A DNA stretch of 64,000 bases. It comes from CAYILR01 sp964364175. GTDB taxonomy: Bacteria; Bdellovibrionota; UBA1018. A program made the position numbers and the translations under genes. The stretch is taken from NCBI GenBank assembly GCA_964364175.1, contig CAYILR010000005.1, positions 59,082-123,081 on the forward strand, written 5' to 3'. The first letter of the stretch is position 1; each line of letters opens with the position of its first letter. This document shows positions 41,823-49,914 of this stretch, in pieces. The notes beneath the pieces are model-generated. The model was not told where the DNA came from. It did no database searches and worked only from the letters and a program-made list of their open reading frames with translations.

Positions 41823-44555
41823 CTAGTGCTTAGCCGAGGTGCCTAGCTCGTCGTTGAACCAGTGAGTCGCTTGGGTGTAATAGCGTCTTGAAACTGCCTT
41901 GAAAATATCGTCGGCCATTTTGATCCTGCTGAAATAATCTTCGGGGTCAGCGCTCAGCATGGCATTGGATTCGTCCGCCCCGGCTGCTCCGAAAGCAGAA
42001 TTCTCGGTGCCGCCTTCTGCGTGTTCGGGGTCCACTTCATTTCTTTTGCCACCAGCAGCCAATCCCTTATCATTGCCGTTCTTGTTCGGGGTTTTACTGC
42101 CACCATTGTAGACGTCGCTGTTGTTAGGATTTAGATTGTAAGTCATGTCCCGATTTGAAAGCACGTCAGTATGAACTGAGCCTAGTTTGAACTCTGTTCC
42201 TGAATTTTTAACTTCCCCCTCGGAGGCCTTGTTGGCAGCGGCTGCGTTACCCATCATAGCCTCTGTTTTTGGACCTTCCGGCAGTGCTGCTTTTTTTACT
42301 GTTTCTACTTGTCCAGCCGTAGCGGCGTCCATGGTAGGCAACTCCTCTGCGATGACGTTATTGGATGCAGGCGGAGCGCCGTCTTCAGCTCCGGCGCCCA
42401 ATTGGTTTCCGGAGAGATCGCGAGAGTTGTTGAGATTGGCCGCCATGCCCGCGGCTAGAGCGCCAGGGGGAGCGGTGTCGGGCGGAAATGTGGCTCTGCA
42501 TGAGCATGAGTCTTTCATCATTTCAGGAGCTGAAAACATATGAGCCAAATAAAGTTTACTGCCACAAGCCGCCATAGCTTCGTTGTATTTGGTTTGTTTG
42601 CTTGAATCCATCATGACAGTGATTTCATCCGCATAGCAGTAGAGCCTGCAGTACGAATAATCTTTTAGTGCAGCTTTGGCGGCCGCTTCAGTTGCAAAAT
42701 GGGTAACAGATTTGGCAGCCACGGCAGCTCTTGCCATCGCGACCAATGTTTCTTCTCTTTTTTGATCTGGAATGACAAAAGTCATCAAGAGAGGAGGGTA
42801 GAATGATCCTGTGGTAAAGCTCCCCACTCCATTACTGCAAGCAACCGCGCCATATCCTGCGGGATACGAAGACCGAATATGGCCGATGCCTACGGAATTA
42901 AAAATGGGGCCTAAGAATTGTCCAACAAGACCCATAACGCTTCCCAGGGCTCCAGCCACTTGCCCAAGTGCGGAGTTATCTGCACCTAGAGCTCTGCTGG
43001 TACTGGAGTCCCAGGCGTCTCCAGATTGACGTCCAGCGTTGTTGGAGAGAGAGGTTCTGCCTCCACCGGTAGGGCCAGCTTCTCCAGCAACAACGGTGGC
43101 TCCTCCCGTGGCGCCACCTGCTGCAGCACCTGCGCCAACTGACATCCCTCCATCCTGTGCGAATGAGTTTGGAATCAGTTCGAGGTTTCTAATCCAGTTT
43201 TCAGCTTTTGCGACCCAATTCGGTTCATTTGGTTTTGGTGTGTTTTCGTTTTGAGTCGAGAGAGAACTCTCTGAACGCTGGATGATTTCTTCAGCAACTG
43301 CTCTCCAAGTGCAAAACATATATTGTGTAATCAAATTCAGCTCGACGGTATTTTGCATGGCTGCAATTCTGCAGGTGCGCATTTGCGGGCTATTTGCGTT
43401 GTCTCCTATTTTTGCTGCGTCCACTTGTCCGCATTGTTCGACTTCAGTGAATGTTTTTTGCTTTTTTTGTCCTGAGTAGAATGCGTCGTATTCGCCTTTG
43501 ATCAGATCTCGATAGGGCAAGATCTCCGCACGCAAATTGGCGCAGGAATCCAGAACACCGTAAGCCCCCGCTTCGATGATCTTTCCCTTGGTTTTGAGAT
43601 CGGTCTGCATTTTTTTCATCACCATCATCAGTGTGTTCACCATCTCACCTCGGGAGAATGAACTTGCGCTACCGCCAGAGCCGTTTTCAATGTGATGGTT
43701 TTTGCTTGGAGTTTCTGCTTCGTATCGATTGTTCGGAAATTTAAAATATTTAAAAGTTCCATTCATGAGATTGGCTATGCCGCCATTGATCCAACCGGGA
43801 TAAAAACTGCCCGGGGCGATTTTGTCTTCAGAAATGGAGCTGATGATGCGGGGTGTGAACCCGTCATACATTCCCAGGATTTTGTTTTTACCTGTCCAAG
43901 GTGCATTCGTATCGCGCGCTAGCTGATCACTGCCTGCGATGAAAATTCGAACCGTCCGCTCAAATGCTTCGGAAACATAGTTCCTAGATTTTTCCACAAA
44001 CGTTGCCCCTAAAGCAGGTTTCCCGTCTGCCATTTTGATGGTTCCCGAGACTCGAATGTCGATTCTGGGATCCGGCGCTGGAATTGTATTTTGATCTGTG
44101 GGTTGCGGATCCAAAGAAAGGCTAGCGAATGCAGCCTGTGTTTTTAATGTGCGGTCAAAGACCGAGCTGAGGAGGGTTTCTAATTCTGCGATAGACCGTG
44201 AGCCCACTTGGTCATCGGACTCACGAATGTCATTCATGATGGGGAAACTAGCCAAGCCACTTATAAAAAACAGAAATGAAGTTTTGAAAGGATCTTTGAG
44301 CTGGGCGTCTGCTTTGGACTTGTAATCGCGAGCCACGCTTTTTGCTTTTTCGACGTTGTCTTTGTAGGTCTGCTTGCGCTTTTCTGGATTGTTGTATGCA
44401 AAAGGCATGAGGAATCTGAGGCGCTCCCCCTCCGCAATGATGTCGTTGATTGCTTTGGCATTGCTGGCGCTGTCAGCGCGGGAGGTCGCAGCCTGGAGCG
44501 AGAAAAGGAGTGCTGTCGCTGCCATTGCGAGCATGGGTGTCACATTGAATTTCAT
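41823..44555 (-). CDS. large secreted protein, member of a tandem paralogous pair
   Basis: 910 residues, signal peptide MLAMAATALLFSLQAATSRA. Full-length paralogue of 45283-48009: shared blocks include DPFKTSFLFFISGL, VSEAFERTVRIFIAGSDQL, KILGMYDGFTP, GIANLMNGTFKYFKFPNN, KMQTDLKTKGKIIEAGAY, and the C-terminal DPEDYFSRIKMADDIFKAVSRRYY. About a dozen conserved cysteines (CANLR, CRIAAM, MFCTWR, CRLYCYADE, CSCRATF) suggest disulfides. The middle is Gly/Ala-rich and low-complexity (GAGAAAGGATGGATVV), the C-terminal third Asn/Gly/Glu-rich. Function unknown; outer-surface or secreted structural protein inferred. Confidence 0.85.
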   Translation of the reverse strand: MKFNVTPMLAMAATALLFSLQAATSRADSASNAKAINDIIAEGERLRFLMPFAYNNPEKRKQTYKDNVEKAKSVARDYKSKADAQLKDPFKTSFLFFISGLASFPIMNDIRESDDQVGSRSIAELETLLSSVFDRTLKTQAAFASLSLDPQPTDQNTIPAPDPRIDIRVSGTIKMADGKPALGATFVEKSRNYVSEAFERTVRIFIAGSDQLARDTNAPWTGKNKILGMYDGFTPRIISSISEDKIAPGSFYPGWINGGIANLMNGTFKYFKFPNNRYEAETPSKNHHIENGSGGSASSFSRGEMVNTLMMVMKKMQTDLKTKGKIIEAGAYGVLDSCANLRAEILPYRDLIKGEYDAFYSGQKKQKTFTEVEQCGQVDAAKIGDNANSPQMRTCRIAAMQNTVELNLITQYMFCTWRAVAEEIIQRSESSLSTQNENTPKPNEPNWVAKAENWIRNLELIPNSFAQDGGMSVGAGAAAGGATGGATVVAGEAGPTGGGRTSLSNNAGRQSGDAWDSSTSRALGADNSALGQVAGALGSVMGLVGQFLGPIFNSVGIGHIRSSYPAGYGAVACSNGVGSFTTGSFYPPLLMTFVIPDQKREETLVAMARAAVAAKSVTHFATEAAAKAALKDYSYCRLYCYADEITVMMDSSKQTKYNEAMAACGSKLYLAHMFSAPEMMKDSCSCRATFPPDTAPPGALAAGMAANLNNSRDLSGNQLGAGAEDGAPPASNNVIAEELPTMDAATAGQVETVKKAALPEGPKTEAMMGNAAAANKASEGEVKNSGTEFKLGSVHTDVLSNRDMTYNLNPNNSDVYNGGSKTPNKNGNDKGLAAGGKRNEVDPEHAEGGTENSAFGAAGADESNAMLSADPEDYFSRIKMADDIFKAVSRRYYTQATHWFNDELGTSAKH

Positions 44556-44660
44556 TGAGACAAATCCCCCTATCCCTTACCATTTGATCTATGGTATATT
44601 TAAATATAGTTCATTTATATTTACATTGCAATATTTATTTAATATAGTAGACTCAACCTT

Positions 44661-45272
44661 ATGAAGAGACAATCTTTTGTTATTATTGGTTTATTCATTA
44701 AAACTATAATAATTCCGGATCCATATGCCTTTTCGCAGACCCGAGCAGCGATCGCTGATCCAGTGCAGAGGCAATCCAGCCATTTCAAAGAAGTGGATGG
44801 GCTTAACTCTGCGAGCAATCGCAAATTGAAGGAATTGGAGAAAACCTACCAGGCGGATTTCAAGAAATGGGTGAGCGACGGAGGGAAGGGGAAGCCTCCT
44901 GCGTCTTATAATAAACTCATGGAAGTTTATCAAAGCAACGCATCCGAGAGGAAAGATCTGGAGAAGAAGTACACGGACGAGAACAAAAGAATCAATGATG
45001 AGAATATCCAGGCTTTCGTCGCGAAGAGAAAAAAGGAATTAGAGAGCAAAGGAATCAAGCCAGGAGCTGTGCCTCCTCCGACCACAACACAAAATCGGCC
45101 CTCCGGATCCAACCCGATGTATCAGGGGGGTGCAGTTCCTGCTCCGATTACACCAGCGGTTGCTCCTGTACGCCAGGAAGTCGTTGTGGAGGGTGGGGAT
45201 ACTCCGAAGGAAATCGAGTTTAAAGGTCCATCTACTCCGACAAAAAATCCATCGGGTTTACCCAAGAAATAA
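44661..45272 (+). CDS. secreted coiled-coil/proline-rich protein between the paralogues
   Basis: 203 residues. Weak signal peptide (KRQSFVIIGLFIKTIIIPDPYAFS), a charged coiled coil (~48-130: NRKLKELEKTYQADFKKWV, SERKDLEKKYTDENKRINDE) and a Pro/Thr/Val-rich tail (PPPTTTQNRPSG, VPAPITPAVAPV). It lies opposite to and between the two ~910-residue paralogues, 10 bases from the tail of the second, which suggests a functional link. No family recognised. Confidence 0.72.
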   Translation: MKRQSFVIIGLFIKTIIIPDPYAFSQTRAAIADPVQRQSSHFKEVDGLNSASNRKLKELEKTYQADFKKWVSDGGKGKPPASYNKLMEVYQSNASERKDLEKKYTDENKRINDENIQAFVAKRKKELESKGIKPGAVPPPTTTQNRPSGSNPMYQGGAVPAPITPAVAPVRQEVVVEGGDTPKEIEFKGPSTPTKNPSGLPKK

Positions 45273-45282
45273 TTTCAATTGC

Positions 45283-48009
45283 CTATTCGTCGAATTGCTT
45301 AGAGTGACCCAGGTACCGGCGCGATATCATTTTAAAAATATCATCGTCCATTTTCGCTCGATGCCAATAGTCATCAGGATCTTCGGAGAGCATCGCGGGC
45401 AGAGATTCATCGTCGCCCAGTTCCTCATCGCCAGGTTGTGACGAGCCATCCGATAGAACGATTTTTCCACCGCGACGGATGAATTTGCGTCGGCCGCTGG
45501 GCTTGGGACTCGCGTTTTTTCCAGCTGCTTTGTTTACGTCGGTGTAAACCGCATTATTGGGATCGAGGTCGTATTTGTCTGCAGGTCCGCCCAGGACCCC
45601 GGTGTGAACTTTTTTCAGCTCATAGCCTTGCGGTTTGGGTTCGGAGGCGGCAGCTGTATCTGCGCTTTGGGTTTTTTCGAGGGAGAGGCCCTCCCATTTG
45701 ATCGGGCCTCCAATGCCTTGCTTTTTGACCTCCGGTGCTGAGCCCGCTGTGGCCGCCAGGTCCGTGGGCATCTCTGTTTCGATGATGTTGCTTTCGGGTG
45801 GGGGCGCGCCGTCCTCGATTCCCGCGCCGGATTGCTTTCCTGTGAGATTACGAGCGTTGTTGAGATTGTTGGCAATGTTGAGATTCACGGGTGGCGGAGT
45901 TTGAGGGAGTTGCACGTCACACGAGCAATCGCTTTTGATTTGAGACATTGCGCTCATGATATCAGTTTTAAAAGTCTTCCCCGTGCAACCCCCCAGTCCA
46001 GAAAGATATTTTTGTTTGTACTCTTCAGTTTTCTCGGACTTGAGCTGTGCAGCGATGTCTGCACTTTTTTTTGCTCCGTAACAAAGCCGGTCGCAATTTC
46101 CCAGGCCTCGCACCAAAGCTTTCCCTGCCTCGATGCTGGGGGCATCATTGGTTTGGAATGCAAGTTCGGCTAAACTGTTGACTGTATTTTCGTCGGGAGG
46201 ATTGGGGATCTGGATAAAAATATAAGGGGGTATAGGCGGAAGCAGGCCTGTCTTGAAAACCCCTCCACCATCCTTGCAGTTGACAAAACCTTCTTGCGCA
46301 TTTTTTGCAGCATTGGCCCTTTGGCGTTGAAAACGTTGGCCTTGTTGGAACCCAACCGTTCCGCCAAAAGCTAGGCCGTAACCCCAGCCACCTGCAGTGC
46401 CAAAGGCCGCATAAGAAAGTGCCTGTCCTTTGAGTGCGCTGGACCCTACATTGGCATTTGTTCCCCTCTGGGCTACGCTGTCACGATTTTGGGCGGCAAC
46501 GCTGGTCGAGCTACTGGCATAGGCTTTGCTGATCCAGAAGCTCGATAGTTTTTTTCTCAATTCCAAAAAAAAATCAGGATCTGGATTTTTTTTTGCGAAT
46601 AAAGAGGGAGCAGTTTCTTTTTTATTTTCCCCCACCAGTGCTCCTGTGAAGCGCTTGATCACTTCTCCTGCCACCGACCGCCAGGTGCAGTACATGTACT
46701 TGGTCATCAAGTTGAGCTCGACTTCGTTTTGCAACGAGGCCAACATGCAAGAACGCATTTGCACACCTTCGACTTTACCGCCTTGGCGGGAGGAATTTCC
46801 CGAGAATTTTTCATTCTCCGCGCACTCAACGCTGTCCTTGACATCTTTTTGCTTTCCAAGCCCTGCATAAAGCGTGTCGCGGTCTTCTTTGATCAGATCT
46901 CGGTTTGCCCCCAGCTCTGCTCTCATCGATGCACAATAATCCACGACACTATAGGCAGAGGCTTGGATGACTTTGCCCTTGGTTTTGAGATCAGTTTGCA
47001 TTTTTGTCATCAGTGACATCAGGACGGTGACCATATCGCCTCGTGCGACAGCTTGCCCGTCGCCGCCACCTTGGCATTGGTGGCTATTACCCGGAGATTC
47101 GTCTTTGTATTGGTTGTCAGGAAATTTAAAATATTTGAAAAGGCCATTCGACATGTTGGCGATCCCGCAATTCGCCCATTCTGTGTAGAAATTTCCGGGG
47201 ATGATCAAATCTTCTTTGGTTGAATTGAGTAGATCAGGAGTGAATCCTTTGTACATTCCCAGGATTTTTTTGGGTCCTTTCCAGGGGACTCCCGTATCGC
47301 GTTGGAGTTGATCGCTTCCGGCAATGAAAATTCGGACCATTCTCTCAAACGCCTCAGATACGAAGGCTCGAGCTTTTTCTTCATTATTTTTTCCTGGCGC
47401 TAGTTTTCCATCTGCCAATTTAATCGAATGTGCGAGGCGGATATCAGTCCGAGGGTCAGGAGAGGGGGTCGAATTTTGATCCGTGGCAGCCGGATCTAGA
47501 TTGAGGTCTGCGAGTGAGGCTTGCAAGGTGAGGTACTTGGTGAACATCTTGCTTGCGATTTGTTCGAAATCAACAATGGATTGCTCTCCCACGAGCGTAT
47601 CGGGTTCGCGGGGATCAGAGTAGATGATGAATGTCGATGTCAGTCCCTCCAGGAAATAAAGAAAGGAGGCTTTGAAAGGATTTTTGAGCTGGCTCTCTGC
47701 TTTTGCTTTGAAATCGAGCGCGGATTTTTTTCCTCTCGCTAAATTAGCATCGTATGTTTTGGTTCGGAGGTCCGCGTTGCTGAAAGCCGGGGGATTGAAG
47801 AGCTGTGCTTGCCTTGCTTCTTCGAGAATCTGTGCGTCGGCTTTCAAGAGTTGAGCTTCTTGCTCTTCGACGGATTTTGGCGCGCTAGGCTGGTTTTTGA
47901 AATCATCGGGATTGAGAGGAGGCGAATCTGCAGAAAATGCAGCGGAGGCCGAAATCACTAAAATAGCCGACAAGAAAAATCGCCCCGCCGTCCCCACGTC
48001 CCTCTTCAT
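45283..48009 (-). CDS. large secreted protein, second member of the paralogous pair
   Basis: 908 residues from ATG 48009 (ATG 48021 also in frame); signal peptide GRFFLSAILVISASAAFSA. Homologous along its length to 41823-44555 (NPFKASFLYFLEGL, VSEAFERMVRIFIAGSDQL, KILGMYKGFTP, GIANMSNGLFKYFKFPDN, KMQTDLKTKGKVIQASAY, CDRLCYGA, CSCDVQLP, DPDDYWHRAKMDDDIFKMISRRY). The Gly/Ala-rich centre differs (GTAGGWGYGLAFGG), and the C-terminus carries a basic patch (KPSGRRKFIRRGG) then an acidic one. Function unknown. Confidence 0.85.
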   Translation of the reverse strand: MKRDVGTAGRFFLSAILVISASAAFSADSPPLNPDDFKNQPSAPKSVEEQEAQLLKADAQILEEARQAQLFNPPAFSNADLRTKTYDANLARGKKSALDFKAKAESQLKNPFKASFLYFLEGLTSTFIIYSDPREPDTLVGEQSIVDFEQIASKMFTKYLTLQASLADLNLDPAATDQNSTPSPDPRTDIRLAHSIKLADGKLAPGKNNEEKARAFVSEAFERMVRIFIAGSDQLQRDTGVPWKGPKKILGMYKGFTPDLLNSTKEDLIIPGNFYTEWANCGIANMSNGLFKYFKFPDNQYKDESPGNSHQCQGGGDGQAVARGDMVTVLMSLMTKMQTDLKTKGKVIQASAYSVVDYCASMRAELGANRDLIKEDRDTLYAGLGKQKDVKDSVECAENEKFSGNSSRQGGKVEGVQMRSCMLASLQNEVELNLMTKYMYCTWRSVAGEVIKRFTGALVGENKKETAPSLFAKKNPDPDFFLELRKKLSSFWISKAYASSSTSVAAQNRDSVAQRGTNANVGSSALKGQALSYAAFGTAGGWGYGLAFGGTVGFQQGQRFQRQRANAAKNAQEGFVNCKDGGGVFKTGLLPPIPPYIFIQIPNPPDENTVNSLAELAFQTNDAPSIEAGKALVRGLGNCDRLCYGAKKSADIAAQLKSEKTEEYKQKYLSGLGGCTGKTFKTDIMSAMSQIKSDCSCDVQLPQTPPPVNLNIANNLNNARNLTGKQSGAGIEDGAPPPESNIIETEMPTDLAATAGSAPEVKKQGIGGPIKWEGLSLEKTQSADTAAASEPKPQGYELKKVHTGVLGGPADKYDLDPNNAVYTDVNKAAGKNASPKPSGRRKFIRRGGKIVLSDGSSQPGDEELGDDESLPAMLSEDPDDYWHRAKMDDDIFKMISRRYLGHSKQFDE

Positions 48010-48063
48010 AGTAACTATCATTGTACCCGAGTCGAATTTTTAATCTAGTGTGTCAGTAGAGGC

Positions 48064-49440
48064 CTATTTTTCATCAGCATCCAGATATTTGAATGGATGC
48101 TGACGGCTCGATTTATGGCATTCATCGTATTTCTCAGGGGCGACATAGAGCCGGGTAATGGAGCGTTTTTCTCCATATTTTTTAAATAAATCGGTGCACT
48201 GCTCCAGAGGGATGAATCCGGGCGAGCTGTACAGGTTGTCGTATCGGACGAATATTTGCGGCTCGCGCCGCGACAAACTAGCCAGTTCACCTGGCTTTCG
48301 AAAATATTTTGACAGCTCTCCAGTGGATTGCGCGATGACCCGGTCGATGTTCTTGCCTTCGAGTTCGGCCACAACTTCTTTCAGGAGCTTTTCTTGTTCG
48401 AGCGCGGCTGTTTTGCTGGTGGGGATCCCGCTGTGGAGTTCGAGCAGCATGCGGTAGGGGCGTTTTTCAGTGATGCGGCGAGCCCACTCGTTCTTGGATT
48501 GTGCCAAGTGGCTGTAGAGATGGAAGTCATTGCACTCGGCGTATTTCTCGATGTCGGCGGGCAGGGTGTAATCACAGTCCTGGGAGTTAAAATAGCACTT
48601 CAACATCTCGTCATAAATCACTGCGCGATGGTGAAAGTACACCATAAGAAACATGTGAAATCGCGAGATCAGAAAATCTTCGAACGAGTACAGTGCCCGG
48701 TGCTGCAGCGCCAGCAAGCACTTGCCTTCGTACACGTGGTACGTGAGGTTGTTGAGTAACCAGTCGTAGTCGAATTGCCCGTAGCTCACGCCTGCAGCCA
48801 GGCTGTCCCGTCTGAGATAATCCATTCGATCCACATCCAGCTCACTCGAGATGAGTTGCTGGAGGATCGGGCGGAAATTCGTCGTTTCCCCATCGAGTTT
48901 TTCTTTAAAAAAATCATCGGGTGGGGTGAGTTTTGAATCGATTAAACAAGCAATGTGCAGCGGGGTGAATCCGAACGCAGCTCCTGCTTTTTTCAGCAGG
49001 GGAGTGAGGCTGGAGTCGAGGATGATTTTGAGTGTGTAATCTTCGTGAGTGGCTTGTCGTGGCGAATTTGAGTCGGCGAGGCCCAGGTGCTTGACAGCAG
49101 GCATCGCGGTTTCGGTGGTGTGCGACAAAGGGCCATGGCCGACGTCATGAAGCAGGGCTGCAAATCGTAGGGCGGACCGAAATCCACGCATTCGATCATC
49201 AGGGAGGAGGTTGTGCCTCAGGGCGTGCCCAAAGATCGACTGAAATGCCCTTTGGGCCGTCTCCATCGCGCCCAAGCTGTGGATGTATCGGTTGTGGGTG
49301 GCGCTGGGGAACGAGAACTCCCCAAAACCCAGCTGCTTGATCTGCCTCAGGCGCTGAAAATACCGTGAATCAATGACCGGCAATTCGTCTCGGTGGATGT
49401 TGATCGACCCATGGATAACGTCTCTGATCTCCATTTCCAC
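48064..49440 (-). CDS. HD-domain phosphohydrolase (dNTPase/SAMHD1-like)
   Basis: 458 residues; strong Shine-Dalgarno TAGGAGGTGG. HD-superfamily metal site in order: His54 (NRYIHSLG), His98-Asp99 (LLHDVGHGPLSH) and Asp in SELDVDRMDYLRRDS. The N-terminal IRDVIHGSINIHRDELPVIDSRYFQRLRQIKQLG is characteristic of the YwfO/SAMHD1-like group. Cytoplasmic; probably hydrolyses dNTPs or related nucleotides, possibly in phage defence or nucleotide-pool control. Monocistronic by position. Confidence 0.9.
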   Translation of the reverse strand: MEMEIRDVIHGSINIHRDELPVIDSRYFQRLRQIKQLGFGEFSFPSATHNRYIHSLGAMETAQRAFQSIFGHALRHNLLPDDRMRGFRSALRFAALLHDVGHGPLSHTTETAMPAVKHLGLADSNSPRQATHEDYTLKIILDSSLTPLLKKAGAAFGFTPLHIACLIDSKLTPPDDFFKEKLDGETTNFRPILQQLISSELDVDRMDYLRRDSLAAGVSYGQFDYDWLLNNLTYHVYEGKCLLALQHRALYSFEDFLISRFHMFLMVYFHHRAVIYDEMLKCYFNSQDCDYTLPADIEKYAECNDFHLYSHLAQSKNEWARRITEKRPYRMLLELHSGIPTSKTAALEQEKLLKEVVAELEGKNIDRVIAQSTGELSKYFRKPGELASLSRREPQIFVRYDNLYSSPGFIPLEQCTDLFKKYGEKRSITRLYVAPEKYDECHKSSRQHPFKYLDADEK

Positions 49441-49563
49441 CTCCTACACAACAAACCGTTGATTTTAAACAAGAAAAAAAAAGTTGACGAAATTAACAAT
49501 TTTTAAACAAATATCCGATAATCCAAATAAGCTGGAAACGTTTCCTCCAGATGTGGGTGTTGC

Positions 49564-49914
49564 GTGTATGTTCCAGCGCTGGAAGTAAAGCAACACAACC
49601 AGAGCAGCCCATCCAAGGCGACGGCTGGACCTCCGGCGACGCTCCTGCTCCTCTCGACCCAAAACAGCAAGCCTTCATGGCCTCCAAAGCCTCCATCTCC
49701 TAAGACCATGGGCGAGGCGTTCGAAAGTCTCTTCAAGCAGAAAGTAATTTCAGAAAAACTTTCTGAAAAGATGAAACGAGCAGTGGGTTTCAGGAATTTA
49801 GCTGTCCATGAGTATGAAAAACTGGATTGGGCAAAAGTATTGGAATTTGTCACGAATGACGTCAGCGATCTGAAAGATTTTGGCAAAGTGATTTCAAAGT
49901 TCAAGGGCTTATGA
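49564..49914 (+). pseudogene. HepT-like (DUF86) RNase toxin, N-terminally degenerate
   Basis: The C-terminal ~70 residues match HepT: PKTMGEAFESLFKQKVISEKL, then the catalytic R-x4-H-x-Y motif as RNLAVHEY, then DWAKVLEFV and DLKDFGKVISKF. The N-terminal ~45 residues are Pro/Ser-rich and do not resemble the HepT first helix; that helix-like content seems to lie in another frame, and no MNT antitoxin gene is adjacent. Best read as a truncated remnant of a HepT/MNT toxin-antitoxin pair. If translated, the likely start is ATG 49708. Tail overlaps the converging DUF2723 gene by 14 bases. Confidence 0.6.
49571..49584. repeat. TTCCAGCGCTGGAA palindrome
   Basis: Perfect 14-bp palindrome at the 5' edge of the HepT remnant, in the gap before the HD-domain gene. 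One of five copies in the window. Confidence 0.8.
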
